Source of the DNA: CAYPCH01 sp964409165
GTDB taxonomy: Bacteria; Bacillota; Clostridia; Acetivibrionales; Acetivibrionaceae
Length of the DNA stretch: 33,828 nucleotides
Direction of reading: 5' to 3'
Assembly (NCBI GenBank): GCA_964409165.1
Contig: CAYPCH010000027.1
Span: 1 to 33,828, forward strand
The notes beneath the pieces were generated by a model, which saw nothing but the letters and a program-made list of their open reading frames with translations, was not told the origin of the DNA and searched no databases. The translations under genes and the position numbers were made by a program. Numbering within the stretch: position 1 is the first letter of the stretch; every line of letters begins with the position of its first letter. Positions 1-8,498 of the stretch are shown here, one piece after another.

Positions 1-324
1 AAGGGAACTTTTATCACATTTTGGATTGATTTAGTCCTAAATGGGTTGATTTAATCTTGAATGTCTAATAAAATTATAGTATAGGTATTTATATATTTAT
101 CATTTTGAAGGAGGTATGTACTTAACGGAAACTATATAGAATTTATAAAAAATCATTAAGTTATATATTGATTTTAGTATTAATCTCTACCAACCCACAA
201 AGCCGTGTAGTTATTAATAAATAAGGGTGTACATGAGGCTGGTCGTCTTGACGTTTTTATTACAGCTTTTGAAGGGCTTGTAGTTTAAAGTTCATAAATT
301 ATTTTTGAGGGGGAAAAGAAGTAT
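1..324 (+). promoter_or_regulatory. Upstream region of the GH5 gene with putative promoter
   Basis: No gene is visible here. A possible promoter has -35 TTGAAT (57-62), a 17-nt spacer and -10 TATAGG (80-85). The -10 lies in the 20-bp stretch 72-91, which recurs with one mismatch upstream of the GH10 gene (11743-11762). Two imperfect 18-bp direct repeats (23-40 and 43-60, both containing TTGATTTARTC) sit 20 bp apart just upstream and could be activator sites. If this promoter is used, the mRNA leader is about 230 nt. The GH5 start has its own Shine-Dalgarno (GAGGGGG) shortly before 325. Confidence 0.45.
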
Positions 325-2028
325 ATGAAAAAGGTTAAAGGGATAGTTTCGCTGTTTGTGGCGATTATGCTCCTTACGGTGTTTTGCTTTTCTACAAGCA
401 TTGGACCGAAGGTAAATGCTGCAGATGGCAATAACGATGACTGGTTGCATTGTAAGGGTAATAAGATCTATGATATGTATGGGAAGGAAGTTTGGCTTAC
501 AGGTGCCAATTGGTTTGGTTTTAACTGTAGTGAAAATGTTTTTCACGGTGCATGGTACGATGTTAAGGATATTGTATCGAGTGTTGCTGACAGAGGTATT
601 AATATGCTAAGGATACCAATTTCAACAGAACTTCTGTACAGCTGGATGGCTGGAAAGCCAAATCCTGTATCGAGTGTAACGGCAAGTAACAATCCGCCGT
701 ATCATGTGTGCAATCCTGATTTTTACGATCCGGAAACTGACGATGTTAAGGATAGTATGGCAATATTTGATGTTATAATGGGTTACTGTAAAGAGTTCGG
801 TATTAAGGTTATGATTGACGTACATAGCCCTCATGCAGATAACTCAGGGCATATGTATGAATTATGGTATGGAAAAGAGACAACTACAGCAGGTATGATT
901 ACTACAAAGAAATGGATAGACACTCTTGTATGGCTTGCCGACAAATATAAAAATGATGATACAATACTTGCTTTTGATTTGCAGAATGAGCCTCATGGAA
1001 AACGTGGATATTCAGCAGCTGTACCACCAGAAATGGCAAAATGGGATAACACCAAAGATGAAAACAACTGGAAGCACGCTGCCGAAACATGTGCAAAGGC
1101 GATACTTGCTGAAAATCCTAATTTATTGATATTGATTGAAGGGATTGAGCAATACCCAAAGACTGAAAAGGGTTTTACGTATGATACTCCTGACATTTGG
1201 GGCGCATCGGGTGACGCTGCTCCATGGCATGGCGCATGGTGGGGAGGAAATTTAAGGGGAGTTAGAGACTATCCTATAGATTTAGGCTCTTTAAATAGTC
1301 AAATAGTATATTCTCCGCATGACTACGGTCCTTCAGTTTATAATCAGACATGGTTTGATAAGAATTTTACTGAACAAACCCTTTTAGATGACTATTGGTA
1401 TGATACATGGGCATATATCAATGATGAGGGAATAGCACCTCTCCTTATAGGCGAGTGGGGAGGACATATGGATGGAGGAAAGAACCAGAAGTGGATGACA
1501 CTTTTAAGAGATTACATGATTAAGGAACGTATTCATCATACATTTTGGTGTATTAACCCGAATTCAGGTGATACAGGTGGATTAATAGGCAATGACTGGT
1601 CAACATGGGATGAAGAAAAATACGGTTTGTTAAAGCCAGCTTTATGGCAGTCAGGCGGTAAATTTATAGGTCTTGATCATCAGGTGCCTCTTGGCAAAAA
1701 TGGTATTTCATTAGGACAGCACTACGGATCAGGTCCGGTAGTTACTACACCACCAAGGACTACGCCGCCGAGGACTACACCACCGCAGAACACTCCGACT
1801 GTAACGCCACCAGCTAACAGCAGTGATGCACCATACTTATTGGGTGATGTAAATGGGGATAATAGTATAAATTCTACCGATTATGCTTTGTTAAAAAAAT
1901 ACCTGTTGGGAGATGTAACGTCAATACCTTCATTAGAAAGCGCAGATGTGAATAGTGACGGAAGTGTAAACTCAACAGACTATGCGATTCTGAAGAGATA
2001 TTTACTGGGAATTATAACAGAGTTCTAA
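325..2028 (+). CDS. Cellulosomal GH5 endoglucanase with type I dockerin (CelG/CelB-like)
   Basis: This is a secreted beta-1,4-glucanase carried on the cellulosome. Residues 1-32 are a signal peptide with likely cleavage after VNA. Residues of about 36-470 form a GH5 catalytic domain. E222 in LQNEPHG is the predicted acid/base and E377 in GEWGG the predicted nucleophile, and the domain resembles C. thermocellum CelG and CelB. A Pro/Thr linker with TTPPR repeats (about 472-503) leads to a dockerin (about 504-567) with two calcium loops, DVNGDNSINSTD and DVNSDGSVNSTD. The Ser-Thr pair in each loop is the usual cohesin-recognition pair in C. thermocellum. Endoglucanase is the likely activity, but the substrate (cellulose, xyloglucan or mixed-linkage glucan) cannot be read from sequence. 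A terminator follows directly. Confidence 0.93.
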   Translation: MKKVKGIVSLFVAIMLLTVFCFSTSIGPKVNAADGNNDDWLHCKGNKIYDMYGKEVWLTGANWFGFNCSENVFHGAWYDVKDIVSSVADRGINMLRIPISTELLYSWMAGKPNPVSSVTASNNPPYHVCNPDFYDPETDDVKDSMAIFDVIMGYCKEFGIKVMIDVHSPHADNSGHMYELWYGKETTTAGMITTKKWIDTLVWLADKYKNDDTILAFDLQNEPHGKRGYSAAVPPEMAKWDNTKDENNWKHAAETCAKAILAENPNLLILIEGIEQYPKTEKGFTYDTPDIWGASGDAAPWHGAWWGGNLRGVRDYPIDLGSLNSQIVYSPHDYGPSVYNQTWFDKNFTEQTLLDDYWYDTWAYINDEGIAPLLIGEWGGHMDGGKNQKWMTLLRDYMIKERIHHTFWCINPNSGDTGGLIGNDWSTWDEEKYGLLKPALWQSGGKFIGLDHQVPLGKNGISLGQHYGSGPVVTTPPRTTPPRTTPPQNTPTVTPPANSSDAPYLLGDVNGDNSINSTDYALLKKYLLGDVTSIPSLESADVNSDGSVNSTDYAILKRYLLGIITEF

Positions 2029-2050
2029 CAATACTAAATTTGCTATAAAT

Positions 2051-2098
2051 AAAGGAGCGACGCAAATTGCCTTATGGCGAAGAGCAGTGCTCCTTTTT
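2051..2098 (+). terminator. Rho-independent terminator of the GH5 gene
   Basis: AAAGGAGC (2051-2058) pairs with GCTCCTTT (2089-2096) and is followed by a T run. The run merges into the two-hairpin repeat element that starts at about 2099. Confidence 0.8.
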
Positions 2099-2167
2099 AT
2101 TAGGGCCATTTCCTGAAAGGAAATCCGGCAAAAAGCTTAGGGACTCGATGTCCCGAAGCTTTTTATT
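2099..2167 (+). repeat. Post-terminator two-hairpin repeat, copy 1
   Basis: This is the best preserved of three copies (others at 15405-15474 and 31798-31866). Hairpin 1 is ATTTCC/GGAAAT (2108-2113 and 2119-2124) with loop TGAAA. Hairpin 2 pairs AAAAAGCTT (2130-2138) with AAGCTTTTT (2156-2164) and GGGAC (2140-2144) with GTCCC (2150-2154) around loop TCGAT. Hairpin 2 followed by Ts could act as a second terminator. I do not recognise the family. Confidence 0.75.
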
Positions 2168-2183
2168 ATTTTCAAACAAAGTA

Positions 2184-2212
2184 TTGACAGTACAGAGAAA
2201 TAGCAATATAAT
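2184..2212 (+). promoter_or_regulatory. Sigma-A promoter of the NAD salvage operon
   Basis: A consensus -35 TTGACA (2184-2189) is separated by exactly 17 nt from a consensus -10 TATAAT (2207-2212). This is the best promoter match in the window. The predicted start of transcription (about 2219) lies inside the palindrome at 2213-2235. Confidence 0.88.
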
Positions 2213-2235
2213 GTTATTAACATATTGTTAATAAC
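2213..2235 (+). promoter_or_regulatory. Perfect palindromic operator over the pnc transcription start
   Basis: This 23-bp palindrome has 10-bp arms (GTTATTAACA and TGTTAATAAC) around TAT. It begins one base after the -10 box, a typical repressor position. Each outer GTTAWTAAC block is itself nearly palindromic. An NAD-responsive repressor such as NrtR or NiaR is the natural candidate from the downstream genes, but the site was not matched to a published consensus. The half-sites are not in the Rex orientation. Confidence 0.7.
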
Positions 2236-2259
2236 ACAGCAAAAATAAAAAGTTGGTAG

Positions 2260-2367
2260 AGGAAGATTGCCGGTATGGTGTTTGAAACAAATGAATATAC
2301 AAAAGATGCAGGTCGCAGACCTTCAAAGTTATTTAAATTTAACCCAAACCGTGCAGGTGAATTGTAA
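2260..2367 (+). pseudogene. Probable remnant of an NrtR-type Nudix regulator (C-terminal tail)
   Basis: An open frame between the pnc operator and the nicotinamidase gene encodes RKIAGMVFETNEYTKDAGRR, then PSKLFKFNPNRAGEL and a stop at 2365-2367. An in-frame stop precedes it at 2257-2259. RKI..(L/M)V.ET...GRRP.KL(Y/F)(R/K)FN matches my recollection of the end of the winged-helix domain in NrtR-like Nudix regulators. Upstream there is only leader-like sequence, so most of the gene would be missing. Alternatively the ATG at 2275 starts a 30-codon leader peptide. The NrtR assignment is from memory of the family, not a search. Confidence 0.42.
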
Positions 2368-2387
2368 ATTGAGAGGAGAGGATATAT

Positions 2388-3059
2388 ATGAAAATGATTA
2401 ACAAGAATGAATTTCTGAAAAGAAGCACTGAAACCCTGAATGAAATAGTTGATATGCTGTTGAAGCTGGAATCTCTTAATCTGAAAGACTTGCAGATAGA
2501 GAAAACAGCTCTGGTGATGGTGGATATGATAAATGGCTTTACCAGGGAAGGTGCATTGAAAAGCCCCAGAATTGAGGGGCTTATCCCTGAAATAGTAGCT
2601 TTATCAAAGCTATGTGATGAGCATGGGATTAAAAAACTAGCCTTTGCGGATTGCCACAACGCAAGTTCACCTGAATTTGAATCATATCCTCCTCATTGTA
2701 TGGCTGGAACTTTTGAGGGAGAAGTGGTTAGTGAAATAAAGGAAGTAGGTGGCTACAGTCTTATTTTGAAGAATTCAACAAATGGATTTTTGGAGGAAGA
2801 ATTTAGAAAGTGGCTTTCTGAAAACCAAGAAATTGATACCTTCATTATAGCCGGAGGTTGTACAGACATATGCATACAGCAGTTTGCAATAACACTAAAG
2901 ACCTGGTTCAATATGAACGACAGAAAGAGCAGAATTATTGTTCCTGTAAACATTGTTGAAACATATGATATGGGAACCCACAACGCTGACTTGATTAACG
3001 TAATGTCGTTGTTTAACATGATAACAAATGGTGTTGAGGTTGTTAAGGAGGTTATATAA
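2388..3059 (+). CDS. pncA: Nicotinamidase (isochorismatase-like hydrolase)
   Basis: It deamidates nicotinamide to nicotinate in the cytoplasm, the first step of NAD salvage. The catalytic triad of the family is visible: D46 in MVDMINGF, K128 in LILKNST and C158 in GGCTDIC. The metal-binding and substrate region DCHNASSPEFESYPPHC (88-104) is typical of nicotinamidases rather than general isochorismatases. The 223-residue length includes about 35 extra N-terminal residues before the core. A GAGGAGAG ribosome site precedes the ATG. The stop is immediately followed by the ATG of the nicotinate phosphoribosyltransferase gene, so the two genes are co-transcribed and consecutive in the pathway. Confidence 0.88.
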   Translation: MKMINKNEFLKRSTETLNEIVDMLLKLESLNLKDLQIEKTALVMVDMINGFTREGALKSPRIEGLIPEIVALSKLCDEHGIKKLAFADCHNASSPEFESYPPHCMAGTFEGEVVSEIKEVGGYSLILKNSTNGFLEEEFRKWLSENQEIDTFIIAGGCTDICIQQFAITLKTWFNMNDRKSRIIVPVNIVETYDMGTHNADLINVMSLFNMITNGVEVVKEVI

Positions 3060-4502
3060 ATGAGCAAAGTGAATTTAACCATGCTGACCGATTTCTATGA
3101 AATAACTATGGCAAATGGGTATTTTAAGAACGGCATGAAGGATAAAATTGCATATTTTGATATGTATTTCAGAAGAGTTCCCGACAATGGCGGATTTGCA
3201 ATAATGGCAGGGGTGGAGCAGCTCATTTGGTACCTTAATAATCTTAAGTTTAATGATAGTGACATTGAATACCTCAGAAGCCGCAGGCTTTTCAGCGAGG
3301 AATTCTTGCAGTATCTCAGAAATTTTAAGTTCAGTTGTGATGTCTGGGCTGTTCCTGAAGGAACTCCCATATTCCCCAATGAACCGGTTATAATTGTTAG
3401 GGGACCTGTAATAGAAGCACAATTTGTTGAGACTATGGTACTTCTTACAATAAACCACCAGAGCCTTATAGCAACAAAGGCAAACCGCATAGTAAGAGCG
3501 GCCGGAGGACGGGATGTAATGGAATTCGGATCGAGGAGGGCACAAGGATATGACGGTGCCATATATGGTGCAAGAGCTGCATATATAGGTGGTTGTATCG
3601 GGACTGCGTGTACAATTGCAGAGAGGGAGTTTGGTATTCCTGCAATTGGCACAATGGCACATAGTTGGATTCAGATGTTTAATAGTGAGATTGAGTCCTT
3701 TAGAGCTTATGCAGAAGCATATCCTGATAACTGTGTGCTGCTTGTGGACACTTACAGCGTTTTAAAATCTGGTATCCCGAATGCCATAAAAGTATTCAAT
3801 GAGGTGATAGTACCCAAAGGATACAGACCTAAAGGCATAAGAATTGATTCGGGAGATATAACCTACCTTTCAAAGCAAGCCAGAAAGATGTTGGATGAGG
3901 CGGGATTCAGTGATTGCAACATTGTTGCATCTAATTCACTGGATGAATTTATTATACGTGATATCCTTATGCAGGGAGCACAGGTTGATTTATTCGGTGT
4001 GGGCGAACGTCTTATCACTTCCAAATCAGAGCCTGTATTTGGCGGTGTTTACAAGCTTGTTGCTGTGGAAGAAGATGGTGATATTATACCGAAGATAAAA
4101 CTCAGTGAAAATGTAGGAAAAATAACCAACCCCGGTTTCAAACAGGTATGGAGGTTTTATGACATGGATACCGGAAAGGCGATGGCGGATTTGCTGACAG
4201 TATATGATGAGACAATAGACGTGAACAAACCTTATGAATTGTTTGACCCGGAGTATACATGGAAAAGAAAGACGGTTACAAACTTTCGTGTTGAAAAGCT
4301 TTTAACTCCAATATTCGAAAAGGGAATCTGCGTATACAACAGTCCGGGATTAAAGAATATCAGAGACTACAGCAAAAAGAAGATAGATGCATTGTGGGAT
4401 GAAGTAAAAAGATTTGAAAATCCCCATGAATACTACGTTGACCTTTCAAAGCCTCTATGGGAAATGAAAGAAAGATTGTTGCATGAGTATTCTGTAAAGT
4501 AG
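3060..4502 (+). CDS. pncB: Nicotinate phosphoribosyltransferase
   Basis: It joins nicotinate to PRPP with ATP to form nicotinate mononucleotide, the second step of the Preiss-Handler salvage pathway, using the product of the preceding gene. The start, LTMLTDFYEITMANGYF, is the family's N-terminal signature. The core contains EFGSRRAQGYDGAIYGARA (about 156-174), the active-site region GTMAHSW with its conserved histidine, and RIDSGDI (about 261-267) in the phosphate-binding half. The 480-residue length fits the long bacterial form. It starts at the base after the pncA stop. A weak stem AATAAGAG (4538-4545) with CTCTTATT (4575-4582) downstream may be its terminator. Confidence 0.95.
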   Translation: MSKVNLTMLTDFYEITMANGYFKNGMKDKIAYFDMYFRRVPDNGGFAIMAGVEQLIWYLNNLKFNDSDIEYLRSRRLFSEEFLQYLRNFKFSCDVWAVPEGTPIFPNEPVIIVRGPVIEAQFVETMVLLTINHQSLIATKANRIVRAAGGRDVMEFGSRRAQGYDGAIYGARAAYIGGCIGTACTIAEREFGIPAIGTMAHSWIQMFNSEIESFRAYAEAYPDNCVLLVDTYSVLKSGIPNAIKVFNEVIVPKGYRPKGIRIDSGDITYLSKQARKMLDEAGFSDCNIVASNSLDEFIIRDILMQGAQVDLFGVGERLITSKSEPVFGGVYKLVAVEEDGDIIPKIKLSENVGKITNPGFKQVWRFYDMDTGKAMADLLTVYDETIDVNKPYELFDPEYTWKRKTVTNFRVEKLLTPIFEKGICVYNSPGLKNIRDYSKKKIDALWDEVKRFENPHEYYVDLSKPLWEMKERLLHEYSVK

Positions 4503-4625
4503 AATGGATGTAGTATATATAGTTGAAAACAAAAGATAATAAGAGCAATTCTGAGATATAAATAAAAAAACAGACTCTTATTTGCTAATTGGGCAGTATC
4601 GAGGAAGATTTTATTTATTGCAGTT

Positions 4626-4680
4626 TTGCTCTTATTGCAAATATATGTTATTATAAATCAGAAGGTCAAGGAAAGTCAAA
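4626..4680 (+). promoter_or_regulatory. Heat-shock promoter with CtsR operator
   Basis: The -35 TTGCTC (4626-4631), a 17-nt spacer and -10 TATTAT (4649-4654) place the start near 4661. Directly on it sits a tandem heptad, GGTCAAG (4664-4670), GAA, AGTCAAA (4674-4680). This matches the known CtsR operator (RGTCAAA-NAN-RGTCAAA) at all but one heptad base. The downstream genes encode a DnaJ-like protein and ClpB, as expected for CtsR control. The ctsR gene itself is not in the window. AATAAGAGCAA (4538-4548) is the exact reverse complement of TTGCTCTTATT at the -35 region. Confidence 0.82.
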
Positions 4681-4801
4681 GTCACATTCAAAAAGAAGTT
4701 GGTTTTATGTGTGGAGGGTTAAATTTTTTATAGTAGCTATATAATATTAACAGAAAGCATTACTGATTCTATTGGAATATTACGGTAAGGAGGGGTGGCT
4801 T

Positions 4802-5734
4802 ATGCAATATAAGGACTATTACAGCATTCTGGGAGTTGATAAAACAGCATCACAGGATGCTATTAAGAAGTCTTACAGGAAACTGGCAAAAAAGTATCAT
4901 CCTGATGCAAATCCTGGAGACAAGCAGTCTGAAGAAAAATTTAAGGATATAAATGAAGCTTATGAGGTGTTAGGGGACGCTGAAAAGAGGAAGAAGTACG
5001 ACAACTTTGGAAGTGAATATGATTTCCGTAATGGTTATGATTTCGATCCCTCCGAGTATGGATTTGCAAACAATGCAAAGTATGAGTACAGAACACAAGG
5101 GGCAGGAGATTATAGTGATTTCTTCAATATGTTCTTTGGCGGAAACGATTTTGACTTAGGGGGGATCTTTGGGCGTTCTGGTTCAAAGACTAAAAGAGCC
5201 CAATATGGATATAACGGAGAAGATATTGAGGCAGAAATTGAAATTACTCCCGAGGAAGGATTCAAGGGAGTAGAAAAAATGATATCACTAAGAGGTAGCG
5301 GTTCCGGAAAAAATCTTACATTTAAAGTCCCGTCAGGTGTCAGGGATGGAGAGAAAATAAGGCTCAAAGGTCAGGGAGGACCGGGAGTTAACGGTGGTAT
5401 GAATGGAGATTTGTTTCTTATAGTTAGAATAAAATCAAGTGCAAGGTTTGTGCTCAATGGAAACGATATAACAGTATCACTTGATGTGATGCCATGGGAT
5501 GCTGCTTTAGGCAAAGAAGCACATATTGATACATTGGATGGCAGGATACTTGTTAAAGTGCCTGCTGGTATACAAACCGATAGTAAAATACGTGTTGGAG
5601 GAAAAGGATACACTGACCGCAACGGGAAAAGGGGCGACCTTTATATAAAGGTCAGAATAGTAAACCCCTCCAATATAACAAATGAGATGAAGGAGCTTTA
5701 TGAAAAATTAAGGCAGACCGTCAGGGTTAAGTGA
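4802..5734 (+). CDS. DnaJ/CbpA-type J-domain co-chaperone
   Basis: This Hsp40-type protein would stimulate DnaK and hand substrates to it. Residues 4-68 are a J domain with HPD at 33-35. A Gly/Phe-rich region with NMFFGGNDFDLGGIFG follows, then two C-terminal beta domains (about 137-300). There is no CXXCXGXG zinc finger, so it is CbpA-like rather than full DnaJ. I chose the ATG at 4802 (MQYKDYYSIL) because AAGGAGG (4787-4793) lies 8 nt upstream; a TTG at 4772 would add ten residues but has no ribosome site. It precedes clpB by 20 nt behind one CtsR-type promoter. Confidence 0.88.
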   Translation: MQYKDYYSILGVDKTASQDAIKKSYRKLAKKYHPDANPGDKQSEEKFKDINEAYEVLGDAEKRKKYDNFGSEYDFRNGYDFDPSEYGFANNAKYEYRTQGAGDYSDFFNMFFGGNDFDLGGIFGRSGSKTKRAQYGYNGEDIEAEIEITPEEGFKGVEKMISLRGSGSGKNLTFKVPSGVRDGEKIRLKGQGGPGVNGGMNGDLFLIVRIKSSARFVLNGNDITVSLDVMPWDAALGKEAHIDTLDGRILVKVPAGIQTDSKIRVGGKGYTDRNGKRGDLYIKVRIVNPSNITNEMKELYEKLRQTVRVK

Positions 5735-5754
5735 ACATGAGGAGGTGTGCGTAG

Positions 5755-8361
5755 ATGAATATTGAAAAATTTACAGAAAAGGCTCAGGCTGCAATTTCAG
5801 CCTCTCAGGACATTGCTCTGAGAATGGGGCATCAGCAACTTGACGCGGAGCACTTGCATATGGCACTCGCAGTCCAGGAGGATGGGCTTATTCCGAAGCT
5901 TATTGGATATATGGGAATTGATGCTGTGCTGTATGCAAAGGATACGCAGGAAGAGTTGGAGAAGCTACCTAAGGTGCATGGAAATGCTTCTGCCATGTAT
6001 GCAACACGAAGATTCAATGAAATTCTTGTGCATGCGCAAGATGAGACCAAGCGATTTAAGGATGAGTACACAAGCGTTGAACATATTTATATGGCATTGC
6101 TGAAGGAAAAAAATACTCCATCCCAATCAGTTTTCAAAAAACATGGCATTACACTGGAAAAGTTTATGGTTGCCCTTGGAAAAGTGCGCAGCAATCAGAG
6201 GATTACTTCCCAAAACCCGGAAGAGACCTATGATGCGCTTAAAAGGTTTGGACGTGACCTGGTAGAACTTGCAAGGAGCGGAAAAATTGATCCTGTTATA
6301 GGAAGGGATGCAGAAATACGCCGTGCCATAAGAATTTTATCCAGGAGGACAAAAAACAATCCTGTACTGATTGGCGAACCGGGAGTAGGGAAAACGGCGG
6401 TTGTTGAAGGGCTTGCCCAGAGGATTTTGAAGGGTGATGTTCCTGAAGGCATGAAGGATAAAACCATTTTTGCTTTGGATATGGGTTCCCTGATTGCCGG
6501 TGCAAAATACAGGGGTGAGTTTGAGGAAAGATTAAAGGCTGTTCTCAATGATGTCAATAAGTCAAATGGAAGGATTATTCTATTTATAGATGAGCTTCAC
6601 AATATAGTAGGTGCCGGGAAAGCAGAAGGAGCTATGGATGCTGGCAATATTTTAAAGCCAATGCTTGCCAGAGGAGAGCTTCACTGTATAGGTGCTACAA
6701 CCTTGGACGAATACAGGAAATACATTGAAAAGGATGCGGCGTTAGAAAGAAGGTTTCAGCCTATTATTGTTGACCAGCCCACTGTTGAGGACACCATTTC
6801 AATATTGAGGGGTCTTAAGGAGCGCTTTGAAATACACCATGGGGTAAGAATTACCGACAGCGCAATTATAGCCTGTAGTGTACTGTCAAACAGGTATATA
6901 AGCGACCGTTTTCTTCCTGACAAGGCAATAGACCTAATGGATGAGGCCGCTGCCATGATAAGGACTGAAATAGACAGTATGCCGACAGAAATAGATGAGA
7001 TTCAAAGACGCATCATGCAACTGGAAATTGAGAGGCAGGCTCTAAAGAAAGAGGAGGATGCAATTTCAAAAGACAGGCTTTCAGCCCTTGAAAAGGAGAT
7101 ATCTGCCTTGAAGGAAAAAGGCGATGGTATGAAGGCACAATGGGAGCTTGAAAAACAGAATCTGAAAAGGGAAAAGGAAATAAAGCAGCAAATTGAAGAG
7201 GTAAAGAGGCAGATTGAAGAGGCGGAAAGATCCTATGACCTTGATAAGCTTGCGGTTTTAAAGCATGGGAGACTGCCTGAACTAGAAAAAGACCTTGAAG
7301 AGGAAAAACAGCGTAATAAAGAAAAAGAAGGAGCCCTTTTAAAGGAGGAGGTCACTGAGGAAGAAATTGCAGATATAGTTTCGAGGTGGACCGGAATTCC
7401 GATAACAAAGCTTGTAGAAAATGAGAAGGATAAACTTCTGAATCTTGAAGAAATACTTCACAAGAGGGTAGTGGGACAGGATGAGGCGGTATCGGCGGTA
7501 AGTGATGCGGTTATACGTGCAAGGTCAGGACTTAAGGACCCCAATAAACCTATAGGTTCATTTATTTTTCTTGGGCCTACCGGCGTAGGCAAGACGGAGC
7601 TTGCAAAGGCTTTGTCCGAGACTCTCTTTGACAGTGACGAAAATGTGGTTCGCATTGATATGTCGGAGTATATGGAAAAGCATGCTGTTGCACGGCTTAT
7701 TGGTGCACCTCCCGGGTATGTGGGATATGAGGAGGGAGGACAGCTTACCGAAGCCGTCAGAAGAAAACCTTATTGCGTTATTCTGTTTGATGAGATAGAA
7801 AAGGCACATCCTGAGGTGTTTAATATACTCTTGCAGCTTTTGGATGACGGAAGGCTTACCGACAGTCAGGGAAGGACAGTGAATTTTAAAAACACTGTTG
7901 TTATTATGACGTCCAATATAGGAAGTCAGTATTTGCTTGAAGGTATCGGAGCAAAGGGTGAAATAGATGAACCGTTGAGAGAGAAGGTCTTTGGTGAATT
8001 AAACTGCCATTTTAAGCCTGAGTTTTTAAACCGGGTAGACGAATTAGTGCTTTTCAAGCCTTTAAGTCAGGAGGAAATTGTTAAGATTATTGACCTGGCT
8101 TTAGAAGCTGTACAAAAGAGACTTGACGACAGGCAAATAAAGCTTGAGGTTTCCGACAACGCCAAGAAATTTATGGCAAAGAGTGCTTATAATCCGGTGT
8201 TTGGCGCAAGACCTGTAAAAAGGTATATGCAGAAATTTATTGAAACAGAGATAGGAAAGATGATTATAAAAGGTGAAGTCTCAGGAGGAAAAGAGATCTG
8301 TATAGAAGCAGGCTCGGCAGGGGATGATCCTTTGGCAGCGCTTACGCTTAGTGTCAGATGA
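5755..8361 (+). CDS. clpB: ClpB disaggregase (Hsp100)
   Basis: This hexameric AAA+ ATPase pulls proteins out of aggregates together with DnaK and J proteins. The N domain (1-145) carries two Clp-N repeats. NBD1 has Walker A GEPGVGKT (207-214) and Walker B ILFIDE. A long charged coiled-coil middle domain (about 395-530) separates ClpB from ClpA and ClpC. NBD2 has Walker A GPTGVGKT (607-614) and Walker B VILFDEIEKAHPE. No ClpP-binding IGF/L tripeptide is evident. The 868-residue length is normal. An AGGAGG lies shortly before the ATG, and the gene is coupled to the J-domain gene. A strong terminator follows. Confidence 0.96.
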   Translation: MNIEKFTEKAQAAISASQDIALRMGHQQLDAEHLHMALAVQEDGLIPKLIGYMGIDAVLYAKDTQEELEKLPKVHGNASAMYATRRFNEILVHAQDETKRFKDEYTSVEHIYMALLKEKNTPSQSVFKKHGITLEKFMVALGKVRSNQRITSQNPEETYDALKRFGRDLVELARSGKIDPVIGRDAEIRRAIRILSRRTKNNPVLIGEPGVGKTAVVEGLAQRILKGDVPEGMKDKTIFALDMGSLIAGAKYRGEFEERLKAVLNDVNKSNGRIILFIDELHNIVGAGKAEGAMDAGNILKPMLARGELHCIGATTLDEYRKYIEKDAALERRFQPIIVDQPTVEDTISILRGLKERFEIHHGVRITDSAIIACSVLSNRYISDRFLPDKAIDLMDEAAAMIRTEIDSMPTEIDEIQRRIMQLEIERQALKKEEDAISKDRLSALEKEISALKEKGDGMKAQWELEKQNLKREKEIKQQIEEVKRQIEEAERSYDLDKLAVLKHGRLPELEKDLEEEKQRNKEKEGALLKEEVTEEEIADIVSRWTGIPITKLVENEKDKLLNLEEILHKRVVGQDEAVSAVSDAVIRARSGLKDPNKPIGSFIFLGPTGVGKTELAKALSETLFDSDENVVRIDMSEYMEKHAVARLIGAPPGYVGYEEGGQLTEAVRRKPYCVILFDEIEKAHPEVFNILLQLLDDGRLTDSQGRTVNFKNTVVIMTSNIGSQYLLEGIGAKGEIDEPLREKVFGELNCHFKPEFLNRVDELVLFKPLSQEEIVKIIDLALEAVQKRLDDRQIKLEVSDNAKKFMAKSAYNPVFGARPVKRYMQKFIETEIGKMIIKGEVSGGKEICIEAGSAGDDPLAALTLSVR

Positions 8362-8432
8362 AAAAAGGGGTATAAATGATTTTCACATAAAAGCTTGCCC
8401 GATTACCGTTGGGTGGTTGTATTAATCACGAT

Positions 8433-8467
8433 CCGACTGAAGTTTGTTCACTTTAGTCGGTATTTTT
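8433..8467 (+). terminator. Terminator of the dnaJ-like/clpB operon
   Basis: CCGACTGAAGT pairs with ACTTTAGTCGG around a short TTGTTC loop and is followed by TATTTTT. It is a strong, simple hairpin. Confidence 0.87.
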
Positions 8468-8498
8468 ATCAGTACTTTTGGAGTGAAATGAAAGACAC

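Noticed and set aside
2099..2167. Cyclic di-GMP riboswitch
   Set aside because: The GAAAGG and GGGAC pieces are superficially similar, but the conserved GCAAACC and GACGCAAAGCC segments are missing, and the element sits after terminators rather than before genes.
2213..2235. Rex operator
   Set aside because: Rex sites read TTGTTAA-N4-TTAACAA; here the half-sites are in the opposite order.
3075..3662. 195-codon minus-strand open frame
   Set aside because: It lies entirely opposite pncB, which has full family motifs. The product is Cys/Tyr/Ser-rich with no recognisable domain.
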